Shown here piece by piece: positions 1 through 5,615 of a DNA stretch of 6,286 nt. The stretch lies in assembly GCA_027017025.1 (NCBI GenBank), contig JALURH010000025.1:1-6286 (forward strand). The letters are read 5' to 3'. Below the pieces are notes generated by a model. It worked only from the letters and a program-made list of their open reading frames with translations. It did no database searches and was not told the DNA's origin. The stretch comes from Thermofilaceae archaeon (GTDB taxonomy: Archaea; Thermoproteota; Thermoprotei; Thermofilales; Thermofilaceae). Position numbers and translations under genes: made by a program. Each line of letters starts with the position of its first letter. Position 1 is the first letter of the stretch.

Positions 1-1
1 A

Positions 2-943
2 GCCTTAAATAGAAGACCTATGAAGCCATTAATAACTGCCTTAAACTCCCTTGGCGCTAAGATCCTTTCAAGAGATGGCAAACCACCGCTAGCTATACAG
101 GGTTTCCAGAAACCAATATGTAATAGTGTAGGGATTGACGCGTCTATAAGCTCACAGTTCGTAAGCGCTCTACTAATAATAGCACCTATGATAGGACTTA
201 CAATCGAAACTTATGGTCACTTAAAGTCAGCACCATACATAGATATTACTCTAAAGGTTATGGAGGCATTTGGAGCACAGTACGAACGTGAAGGCTACAA
301 ATTCTTCAAGGTGTATGAAACGGGGTATAAGCCTACGAAAATCGCTATCCCTGGAGACTACTCCTCAGCGGCTTTTATCTTAGCGGCGGGAGCGCTAAGG
401 GGTAAGGTAAAAGTTGAGGGACTTTATGCTGACGATGTACAGGGAGATAGATTTATCCTTAAAGTATTGAGAGAAATGGGAGCTAGAGTTAGAGCTACAG
501 AGAGCTATGTGGAAGTAGAGTCTAGTGGCACCCTGGAGAGCATTGAAGTAGATTGTGTGAACACTCCAGACCTCGTACCAGTGATAGCTATTTTAGGAGC
601 ATATGCTAAAGGTACCACTAGGATATATAATGTGGAACACTTAGTGTTTAAGGAATCTAATAGGTTAGAATCGATATGTAGAAACCTAAGGCAACTAGGC
701 GTTGACGCTAAAGTCCAAGAGAAAGGAGAGATCATTATTAAAGGTAGTAATAGGTTTAGAGGCGCAAAATTATACTCATTTAATGACCATAGAATAGCTA
801 TGGCATTCGCTATAGCTGCTCTTGTAGCTGACAAACCTATTGAAATACAAGGCTTTGGTAGGGTCTCGGATTCTTATCCACAGTTCCTCAATCACCTTAA
901 AAGTTTAGGAGTAAAGTTTGAGGTGATAGCAGGTAAATGTTAG
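2..943 (+). CDS. aroA: 3-phosphoshikimate 1-carboxyvinyltransferase (EPSP synthase), 5'-truncated by window edge
   Basis: Cytoplasmic shikimate-pathway enzyme that joins phosphoenolpyruvate to shikimate 3-phosphate to give EPSP. The reading frame is open to the left edge, and the codons before the first ATG (position 20) read ALNRRP, continuing the family's RRPM-x-PL segment, so that ATG is internal and not the start. About 313 residues are visible; roughly the first 100-120 of the usual 410-430 are missing. Visible motifs, numbered within the fragment: SSQF at 50-53 (shikimate-phosphate binding), SAPYIDIT, GDYSSAAF at 118-125, TPD with the catalytic-type Asp190, KESNR at 217-221 and NDHR at 261-264 (PEP and catalytic contacts). 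The C-terminal motif is VSDSYP, with Asp290 where the E. coli enzyme has Lys411. The stop overlaps the aroC start by 7 bp, indicating translational coupling. Family assignment is certain. Confidence 0.97.
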   Translation, partial: ALNRRPMKPLITALNSLGAKILSRDGKPPLAIQGFQKPICNSVGIDASISSQFVSALLIIAPMIGLTIETYGHLKSAPYIDITLKVMEAFGAQYEREGYKFFKVYETGYKPTKIAIPGDYSSAAFILAAGALRGKVKVEGLYADDVQGDRFILKVLREMGARVRATESYVEVESSGTLESIEVDCVNTPDLVPVIAILGAYAKGTTRIYNVEHLVFKESNRLESICRNLRQLGVDAKVQEKGEIIIKGSNRFRGAKLYSFNDHRIAMAFAIAALVADKPIEIQGFGRVSDSYPQFLNHLKSLGVKFEVIAGKC

Positions 944-2019
944 GACACATGTTTAGAGTTTCAATTTTTGGTGAGAGCCACGGACTTGGCATTGGAGTAT
1001 TAATTGAGGGGTGTCCCCCTGGCATAAAGGTGGATGAGGAAGTTCTTAACAGAGAGCTTAGTAGGAGGAAGCCAGGTATCCCTTATACCTCACCTAGAAT
1101 AGAGGAGGATAAAGCGAGGATCTTGAGTGGAGTTTTCAATAATTATACTACCGGTGCTCCTATCGTAATATTCATACCTAATAGGGATATTAATTCAAGC
1201 TTCTATGAAAAAATAAAAAATATTCCGAGACCTGGACATGCAGACTACACCGCTAAGGTCAAGTACTTCGGATTCAATGATTATAGGGGTGGAGGAATCT
1301 TCTCAGGCAGAATAACGGCAGGCTTTGTTGCAGCAGGAGCTATAGCTAAGATTTTCCTTAGTAAGTTCAATATCGAGGTTTACTCTTATGTAGTAAGAAT
1401 AGGTCCTATAGCAGCTTCAATAAATATATCAAGTAAAGAGACTTTACGTAACGCCATAGATAAAAGCCCTATTAAATGCCCTGATAATAAGGCTTCTAAA
1501 GCGATGGAAGAATATCTCTCTAAAGTTATAGAGGAGGGTGATAGTGTAGGGGGTATTGTGGAAACAGTAGTTTACAATGTTCCTCCGGGTCTCGGTGAAC
1601 CTCCCATAGATACTTTGGATGGTGACTTAGCTAAAGCCCTTTTTGCCATACCGGGGATTAAGGGCGTAGAGTTTGGAGCAGGGTTTAAACTAGCGGATAT
1701 GTATGGAAGTGAAGCTAATGATGAATGGATCGTTAAGAATGGCAAGGTTGTTACGAGTACTAATAATGCAGGAGGCATAAATGGAGGTATAAGTAACGGT
1801 ATGCCTATTATATTCAGAGTTGCGTTTAAGCCTACGCCAACGATACGGAAGCCACAGAAATCTGTAGACCTAAGTACTGGAAAACCAGTAACGATTATAG
1901 GTGGAGGACGCCATGATCCCTGTATAGCTATTAGAGGCACCCCCGTAGTCGAAGCTGTTACCTCAATAGTTCTCGCAGATCACCTGTTAAGGTGGTTGTC
2001 GTGGAGAGACCTACATTAA
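937..2019 (+). CDS. aroC: Chorismate synthase
   Basis: Makes chorismate from EPSP by 1,4-elimination of phosphate, using reduced FMN as cofactor; acts in the cytoplasm. The protein has 360 residues, normal for the family. Signatures in order: FGESHG at 11-16 with His15; RRKPG at 43-47; an RPGHADYT block at 98-105 with His101; NDYRGGG at 114-120 followed by SGRIT; a CPDNKASKAM stretch; GDSVGGIVE; GIKGVEFGAGF; NNAGGINGG; and RHDPCIAIRG near residue 325. The chosen ATG (937) overlaps the aroA stop as ATGTTAG. A second ATG at 949 would remove only four residues and cannot be excluded, because family members often have a few extra residues before FRV. The gene directly follows aroA, the preceding enzyme in the pathway, and its 3' end contains the start of the chorismate mutase gene. 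Flavin reduction must be supplied by another protein or system, since no reductase domain is present. Confidence 0.97.
   Translation: MLGHMFRVSIFGESHGLGIGVLIEGCPPGIKVDEEVLNRELSRRKPGIPYTSPRIEEDKARILSGVFNNYTTGAPIVIFIPNRDINSSFYEKIKNIPRPGHADYTAKVKYFGFNDYRGGGIFSGRITAGFVAAGAIAKIFLSKFNIEVYSYVVRIGPIAASINISSKETLRNAIDKSPIKCPDNKASKAMEEYLSKVIEEGDSVGGIVETVVYNVPPGLGEPPIDTLDGDLAKALFAIPGIKGVEFGAGFKLADMYGSEANDEWIVKNGKVVTSTNNAGGINGGISNGMPIIFRVAFKPTPTIRKPQKSVDLSTGKPVTIIGGGRHDPCIAIRGTPVVEAVTSIVLADHLLRWLSWRDLH
1990..1994 (+). promoter_or_regulatory. Ribosome-binding site for chorismate mutase
   Basis: AGGTG lies inside the end of aroC, 6 nt before the GTG at 2001. It matches the AGGTG part of the archaeal anti-Shine-Dalgarno complement. 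It overlaps the other candidate start (GTG at 1992), which therefore could not use it, so it favours the start at 2001. Confidence 0.5.
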
Positions 2020-2255
2020 GGGAGTTAAGGAAACGTATAGACAAAATTGATTTTGAGATTATCAAACTTCTGGAAGAGAGGATGAAAGTCTGCAGAGATA
2101 TTGCAAAGCGTAAGTTAGAGCTGGGGTTACCTATTGAAGATCACTATAGAGAGGAACTTGTAATTCAGAGAGCCGGAGAATTTAAAGAAGTTTTCAGGGA
2201 AATTATTAAATTATGTAAAGAGACTCAAGAGGCTGTCCGTCGTGGTCAAGTTTAA
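2001..2255 (+). CDS. Chorismate mutase, AroQ type, monofunctional
   Basis: Small all-helical enzyme (84 residues) that rearranges chorismate to prephenate, the entry to tyrosine and phenylalanine synthesis. Against the E. coli P-protein mutase domain, the active-site residues line up with a constant offset of one: Arg10, Arg27, Lys38, Asp47, Arg50 and Glu51 match Arg11, Arg28, Lys39, Asp48, Arg51 and Glu52. In the last helix Gln76 matches Gln88, and Cys72 sits where E. coli has Ser84; the loop before this helix is about 12 residues shorter. The domain stands alone here, not fused to TyrA or to prephenate dehydratase. The start chosen is GTG 2001, 6 nt after AGGTG. GTG 1992 would add MVV and deepen the overlap with aroC. 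The 3' end overlaps the aminotransferase by 14 bp. The match was made by eye from memory of the family, but it is strong. Confidence 0.92.
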   Translation: MERPTLRELRKRIDKIDFEIIKLLEERMKVCRDIAKRKLELGLPIEDHYREELVIQRAGEFKEVFREIIKLCKETQEAVRRGQV

Positions 2256-3300
2256 CATATACGATTTCTTCAACAGATTAAATAGACTAAATGTACCTAT
2301 TAGGATGGATGCAGGTCAAGTAGATATACCACCACATCCAGAACTTCTCAAAGTCCTGAGAAACGAGGTTCACAGACTAGAATATACATCATATAGGGGT
2401 ATTAGCGAACTCAGAGAAAAAATAGCGGAAATCCATAAAGTGGATATCAACGAAGTAGTTGTAATTCCTGGAGCAAAATTTGGAGTAGCAGCTATGGTGT
2501 ACAAGGCTAAACGGATTGGGCTCATAGCTCCTTACTGGCCTGGATACTTGTTTGCCATAGAGTTTTTCAGGAAACCATATAGCATTTTAGAGACTAGGCT
2601 GGAGGATTTCTGGCAACCAGCATTTGGTCTCATCAACGAGAAGGTTGATACATTACTCATAAATTACCCGAATAATCCAACAGGGGTTACACTCTTGAAG
2701 GATAAAGTGAGGGAACTCCTTGATATAGCCTCTGAGAGGAAACTAACTATAGTATCAGACGAAATCTATAGAGACCTCATATACGATGGAAGCGATTTCA
2801 CGATAATCGAATGTAACCTGGAGAATACAATATCGGTATATAGTTTTTCAAAAACATTCTCAATGCCGGGGCTTAGACTAGGATACGCCATCGGAGACAG
2901 GAGACTCATAGAGGCAGTCGAGAAATTCATACAAGCAGTATATACGTCAACACCCGTCTTCGCTCAAAAAGCAGCAATCAAAGCTCTAGAATTGAAAGAT
3001 ATAATCGTTAAACAGCTGAGAGAAATCTTCAGGAGAAGAATTGAGATCTTCAAGAAAAATATTGATCCAAGAAAATATGATTATGTAACTCCATCTGGAG
3101 CCTTCTATGTATTTCTTAGAGCAAAGAATAGTAACACCTCGGGAGTAGACCTAGCTTATAAGCTCATGTACCGAGGAGTTGGAGTGTTCCCAGGTATAGC
3201 GTTTGGTGACAGCTACTATAACTATATTAGAATATCTCTAGTATGTCCGGAGAAAAAGATTATTGAGGGAGCGAAAAAGTTGAGTGAGGTTGTTGAGTAA
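2242..3300 (+). CDS. Class I (fold type I) PLP-dependent aminotransferase, probably aromatic or prephenate aminotransferase
   Basis: Cytoplasmic PLP enzyme of 352 residues, slightly short for the aspartate/aromatic aminotransferase superfamily (about 380-400). Visible cofactor residues: NYPNNPTG at 141-148 (Asn145 beside the PLP ring), SDEIY at 172-176 (Asp173 to the pyridine N, Tyr176 to O3'), SFSK with the Schiff-base Lys204, MPGLRLG with Arg212 binding the PLP phosphate, and the C-terminal Arg330 in NYIRIS, which usually holds the substrate carboxylate. The start is GTG 2242, 14 bp inside the chorismate mutase gene, with AGAGG 9 nt upstream. It lies between chorismate mutase and TyrA, so it likely transaminates 4-hydroxyphenylpyruvate (or phenylpyruvate) or prephenate itself. 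The motifs fix the fold and chemistry but not the substrate, which is inferred from context. A broader aspartate aminotransferase role is possible. Confidence 0.93.
   Translation: MVKFNIYDFFNRLNRLNVPIRMDAGQVDIPPHPELLKVLRNEVHRLEYTSYRGISELREKIAEIHKVDINEVVVIPGAKFGVAAMVYKAKRIGLIAPYWPGYLFAIEFFRKPYSILETRLEDFWQPAFGLINEKVDTLLINYPNNPTGVTLLKDKVRELLDIASERKLTIVSDEIYRDLIYDGSDFTIIECNLENTISVYSFSKTFSMPGLRLGYAIGDRRLIEAVEKFIQAVYTSTPVFAQKAAIKALELKDIIVKQLREIFRRRIEIFKKNIDPRKYDYVTPSGAFYVFLRAKNSNTSGVDLAYKLMYRGVGVFPGIAFGDSYYNYIRISLVCPEKKIIEGAKKLSEVVE
3286..3290 (+). promoter_or_regulatory. Ribosome-binding site for tyrA
   Basis: GAGGT lies within the last codons of the aminotransferase gene, 10 nt before the tyrA ATG. 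Because the two genes abut with no spacer, this internal site supports the ATG at 3301 as the start. Confidence 0.45.
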
Positions 3301-4164
3301 ATGTTTAGGATCGGAATCATAGGCGGAGCAGGGAAAATGGGTAGATGGTTCGCTAATTTATTATCATCTAAGGGATACATCGTAGGGATATATGATAAAA
3401 ATGAAGTAAAAGCTAAAGAATTAGCATCCAGGCTTAACGTAGGAGTTCATGAAAGCCTAGAAGTCCTTGTAAAGAAAAGTGATGTAATCATAATTTCTGT
3501 TCTCCCCAGAACTGTGCCACATATTATTAAGAGGGTCAAACATGTACTCATGGAAGAAGACTTGGAGAATAAAGTGGTGTTCGATATAACTACCTTTAAG
3601 GGCGATATAGTAGAGTTATACAAAACATTTCCCAGGAGGTGTAAAGTATCGTCAGTACATCCGCTTTTCGGTCCTAGAGCTGAATCTGTTAACAAATATT
3701 CAGTAATTATAGTACCTATTCCGGGTAGAGAAGGAGACTCAATCATCATCGCTGATTTCTTTCAGAATCTTGGTTTTAAGGTTAGGATCGTAGACTTTAG
3801 AGTACATGATAGGATTATAGCATTTACTATAGGCATATCTTATGCTATAGGGGTATCGCTTGCAAGCCTCACGATATCGCTGGATACCAAGCTTGTAGAG
3901 GATCTTATGGGTACGACTTTTAGGTATCTTTCAATTCATTATAAGAGTATTATCCGTGAAGACAAGGAGTTTATAGAATATATATTATCTAACAGAGACG
4001 TAAAGACGTATATAGGAAAACTTATAGAGAGACTTGTTACTTTAAACGAGAGACTTCAGGAAGGTTTAGCGAATATAGATGATATAAAAAATGAGATTGA
4101 AGAAAATGAGCTAGATAGAGCCTACGAGATAATGTATAAATGTTTAGAAAAATTTATCCTGTAA
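3301..4164 (+). CDS. tyrA: Prephenate (or arogenate) dehydrogenase, TyrA family
   Basis: NAD(P)-dependent oxidative decarboxylase that turns prephenate into 4-hydroxyphenylpyruvate, or arogenate into tyrosine. The 287 residues hold an N-terminal Rossmann domain with GGAGKMG at 8-14 and an acidic Asp32 after strand 2, which suggests NAD rather than NADP. The substrate motif SSVHPLFGPR carries His120, the equivalent of the catalytic His197 of E. coli TyrA. A helical dimerisation domain begins near VHD at 168-170; Arg208 in TTFRYL is a plausible substrate-carboxylate ligand. At the place where many relatives have a second His (RH or SH before the next helix) this protein has Ser180-Tyr181. There is no fused mutase and no ACT domain, so no built-in tyrosine feedback domain is visible. 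The ATG follows the aminotransferase TAA directly. It is the last gene of the aromatic operon. Confidence 0.92.
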   Translation: MFRIGIIGGAGKMGRWFANLLSSKGYIVGIYDKNEVKAKELASRLNVGVHESLEVLVKKSDVIIISVLPRTVPHIIKRVKHVLMEEDLENKVVFDITTFKGDIVELYKTFPRRCKVSSVHPLFGPRAESVNKYSVIIVPIPGREGDSIIIADFFQNLGFKVRIVDFRVHDRIIAFTIGISYAIGVSLASLTISLDTKLVEDLMGTTFRYLSIHYKSIIREDKEFIEYILSNRDVKTYIGKLIERLVTLNERLQEGLANIDDIKNEIEENELDRAYEIMYKCLEKFIL

Positions 4165-4270
4165 ACATAGAGAACACTTAGGGACCATATTCTCCGTTTA
4201 GACTTATAACGTTTCTTTGAGGCAATAAAAGATTCAAAATAAGAAGTTGTCTCCACAAAGGAATAGAGAA
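4165..4270. other. Convergent intergenic spacer between tyrA and atpE
   Basis: This 106-bp spacer lies between two converging transcripts. I see no open gene, tRNA or strong hairpin in it. It contains a T-rich minus-strand stretch, listed separately; on the + strand only short T clusters such as GTTTCTTT follow tyrA. Confidence 0.6.
4221..4245 (-). terminator. Possible T-rich transcription terminator of the atpF-H-E operon
   Basis: Read on the minus strand, about 25 nt downstream of the atpE stop, this stretch contains TTCTTATTTT and then TCTTTTATT. Archaeal RNA polymerase often stops at such T-rich tracts without a hairpin. The call rests on composition and position only. Confidence 0.35.
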
Positions 4271-4900
4271 TTAGCTTTCAAGACTAACCAGGATGTTAGT
4301 AAATATCTCATTTCTAATTTGTATGAGTTTAGACTCCAATGTTGCATTAAAATACTCTCTACCATCAGCGCTTTCTCCTACTAGTCCACCTCTGCAGTCA
4401 ATTGGTGCACCTATCTCAAGCTTTATTACCCTCCCTTTAGATCTATATTCTTCAATAACTTTTGGTAACACCTTTGCAACTATTTCTTGGTCAACGCTAC
4501 ATGGATGTATAATGATGTGATCCGTTTTTATAGATTCTATAATTTCAGTGATGCTTTTTAGGATAAACCTAGAATAAAGCTCTTCATTAGATCGGAGAAT
4601 TGAGATCGCCTCCCTGGATACTTTCTCAAAGAAATCTGTAAGCATTTTGTGTCTCTCCATCAGGAAACGATTTCTGATCTCTAGTTTTCTAGGAGCTATC
4701 TCGCGACGTAGCCTAACCCTGTATTCATGAAGCATTTTACGTATGTTTTCCTCCCGTATAGCCTTCGCCCTCTCCCTAGCCTCTTCCACTATTCTTTCAG
4801 CTTCCCTCCTAGCCTCCCTCAATATACGCTCTACCTCCTCCTTAGCAGCACTCCTAATCTCGCCTACAATCATCTCTATAAAGTCCTTATTCTCCTCCAT
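4271..4900 (-). CDS. atpE: A/V-type ATP synthase subunit E (peripheral stalk)
   Basis: Peripheral-stalk subunit that, paired with the small coiled-coil subunit (H/G), links the catalytic A3B3 head to the membrane subunit I and resists torque. The 209 residues begin with a long charged coiled coil (about residues 15-65, rich in EAR and REAE repeats). They end in a globular domain with the family's C-terminal pattern GGLVGESADG at 171-180, then NATLESKL. Start choice: ATG 4900 has GGTGA on the minus strand (4906-4910) with a 5-nt gap. A longer reading from TTG 4912 would add four residues but bury that site. The start overlaps the end of the upstream subunit H gene by 14 bp. It is the last gene of a three-gene F-H-E unit and faces tyrA. 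Family assignment is strong. Confidence 0.93.
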   Translation of the reverse strand: MEENKDFIEMIVGEIRSAAKEEVERILREARREAERIVEEARERAKAIREENIRKMLHEYRVRLRREIAPRKLEIRNRFLMERHKMLTDFFEKVSREAISILRSNEELYSRFILKSITEIIESIKTDHIIIHPCSVDQEIVAKVLPKVIEEYRSKGRVIKLEIGAPIDCRGGLVGESADGREYFNATLESKLIQIRNEIFTNILVSLES

Positions 4901-5219
4901 AATCTTCACCAAGTAGAGTAGAAATTAGCTTCTCTAGCGTATCCTTGTATCTATGATTAAGTAGTTTATTCAGTCCCTCAAGTTTCTCAGCGTACTCTCT
5001 CTCTAAATCCTCTACTTCCTTCTCCATTTTTCTTCTCTCCTTCTCAATAAGACTTTTTAAAGCTTCATCGTCCTCAACCTTATGTGCTCTAGCTAAGATC
5101 TCTTCAGCCTCTTTGCGAGCTCTAGCTAAGATCTCTTCAGCCTTTTTCTCGGCATCGCTAACTAGTTTCCTAGCTTTTCTTTCTTCCTCTAAAATCACAG
5201 AAATGTTTACCTCCTCCAT
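4887..5219 (-). CDS. A/V-type ATP synthase small coiled-coil peripheral-stalk subunit (AhaH/G-like)
   Basis: A 110-residue, highly charged, almost wholly helical protein, fitting the subunit (H in archaea, G elsewhere) that forms a coiled-coil heterodimer with subunit E in the peripheral stalk. Lys, Arg, Glu and Ala dominate, with no membrane segment or signal peptide. AEEILARA occurs at 27-34 and again at 38-45, an 11-residue (hendecad) spacing typical of right-handed stalk coiled coils; the DNA repeat behind it is listed separately. ATG 5219 is the chosen start, with GGTGGGTG ending 10 nt upstream. An in-frame GTG at 5198 sits 10 nt after GGAGGAGGT, the strongest such site in the window, and would give 103 residues, so the start is uncertain. 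The identification comes from composition, size and position between F and E, since such coiled coils carry little sequence signature. Confidence 0.82.
   Translation of the reverse strand: MEEVNISVILEEERKARKLVSDAEKKAEEILARARKEAEEILARAHKVEDDEALKSLIEKERRKMEKEVEDLEREYAEKLEGLNKLLNHRYKDTLEKLISTLLGEDYGGE
4906..4910 (-). promoter_or_regulatory. Ribosome-binding site for atpE
   Basis: GGTGA on the minus strand lies 5 nt before ATG 4900, inside the end of the subunit H gene. It decides for ATG 4900 over the in-frame TTG at 4912. Confidence 0.5.
5086..5143 (-). repeat. Direct tandem repeat, two 25-bp identical copies with 33-bp period, inside the subunit H gene
   Basis: The 25 bases at 5086-5110 (GCTCTAGCTAAGATCTCTTC followed by AGCCT on the + strand) recur exactly at 5119-5143. 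The period is 33 bp, exactly 11 codons, so each copy encodes AEEILARA in the same frame. Identity at synonymous positions points to a recent in-frame duplication and not only to protein-level constraint. Confidence 0.9.
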
Positions 5220-5533
5220 TTCAGCTGAACACCCACCGCACGCGATATCATGTTATAAAGCTCTTCAAGCCTATATGTTTCACCTTTTTCTGGCGAAGGT
5301 ATAACTACTAATAGAGGAGGTTTTTTCGATAGGGCTAAGAGTTGCTTCAGATCATTTTTAAGGGCTTTATAGATCTCTTCTTCGATGATAGTGATTCTTG
5401 AGGTTAGTATTCGACCAGTGATATCTCTGGCTTTATCCTTGGTTAGGGTCTCTGGAACCATTATTACCTCAAAACCCAGCATATTGAGTATTTCTATGCC
5501 TCCACTTGTCCCTATTGCAACAAGACCCTTCAT
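5207..5533 (-). CDS. atpF: A/V-type ATP synthase subunit F (central stalk), divergent
   Basis: Small central-stalk subunit that binds subunit D in the rotor. The 108 residues show an alpha/beta layout like the family: LVAIG opening strand at 4-8, a GFEVIMV second strand, ITIIEEEIYKAL at 47-58 (family pattern of a strand ending in a TEE-like motif and helix), then PLLVVIPSP at 73-81 and a final helix EELYNMISRAVGV. The first loop lacks the usual GD and GF residues of subunit F, so the protein is a divergent member. ATG 5533 is preferred because GGTGAT lies 3 nt upstream on the minus strand and the first strand then begins at once, as is usual. GTG 5551 would add six residues. It is the first gene of the F-H-E unit, its end overlapping the H start by 13 bp. 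The neighbours make the identification firm despite the divergence. Confidence 0.85.
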   Translation of the reverse strand: MKGLVAIGTSGGIEILNMLGFEVIMVPETLTKDKARDITGRILTSRITIIEEEIYKALKNDLKQLLALSKKPPLLVVIPSPEKGETYRLEELYNMISRAVGVQLKWRR

Positions 5534-5536
5534 TAA

Positions 5537-5542
5537 ATCACC
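5537..5542 (-). promoter_or_regulatory. Ribosome-binding site for atpF
   Basis: GGTGAT on the minus strand lies 3 nt before ATG 5533. The gap is short but usable. It favours this start over GTG 5551, which has no such site before it. Confidence 0.45.
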
Positions 5543-5570
5543 ATGATCCACTTATTTAAGGATCTCCGCT

Positions 5571-5582
5571 TTAATTTATATA
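5571..5582. promoter_or_regulatory. TATA-like element in the divergent atpF / atpI intergenic region, possibly bidirectional
   Basis: TTAATTTATATA is the A/T-rich core of the 82-bp gap between the divergent ATPase genes. On the + strand its TTTATATA (5575-5582) would place transcription start about 25 nt on, near 5604, just before the atpI ribosome-binding site. On the minus strand TATATAAATTAA would place a start near 5550, about 17 nt before atpF ATG 5533. No strong purine-rich BRE is evident on either side, so the element is inferred from composition and spacing. A second A/T patch, CTTATTTAAG at 5551-5560, is less well placed. Confidence 0.5.
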
Positions 5583-5603
5583 GGTCACCACTCCGTATTA
5601 ACT

Positions 5604-5608
5604 GGGTG
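5604..5608 (+). promoter_or_regulatory. Ribosome-binding site for atpI
   Basis: GGGTG lies 7 nt before ATG 5616, in the short leader predicted from the upstream TATA-like element. It supports ATG 5616 as the start. Confidence 0.4.
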
Positions 5609-5615
5609 TCTCGTA

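Noticed and set aside
20..22. ATG at position 20 as the aroA start
   Set aside because: The frame continues upstream with residues that match the conserved RRPM segment, and about 100 N-terminal residues of the enzyme would be missing.
505..834. Minus-strand open frame inside aroA
   Set aside because: It lies wholly within a well-supported gene, has no family features and no ribosome-binding site or promoter I can see; it is a shadow frame.
1572..1940. Minus-strand open frame inside aroC
   Set aside because: Pro/Leu/Ile-rich shadow of the conserved Gly-rich aroC coding sequence; no independent support.
3447..3749. Minus-strand open frame inside tyrA
   Set aside because: Ser/Thr/Leu-rich composition typical of a shadow frame, fully inside tyrA.
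4170..4194. Possible hairpin GAGAA...TTCTC after tyrA
   Set aside because: Only a 5-bp stem with a 15-nt loop and no T run directly after it; expected by chance in A/T-rich sequence.
4293..5304. Three short plus-strand open frames opposite atpE, subunit H and atpF (4293-4520, 4727-4921, 5113-5304)
   Set aside because: They are Ser/Leu/Pro-rich complements of coiled-coil Lys/Glu coding sequence, with no ribosome-binding site and no recognisable product.
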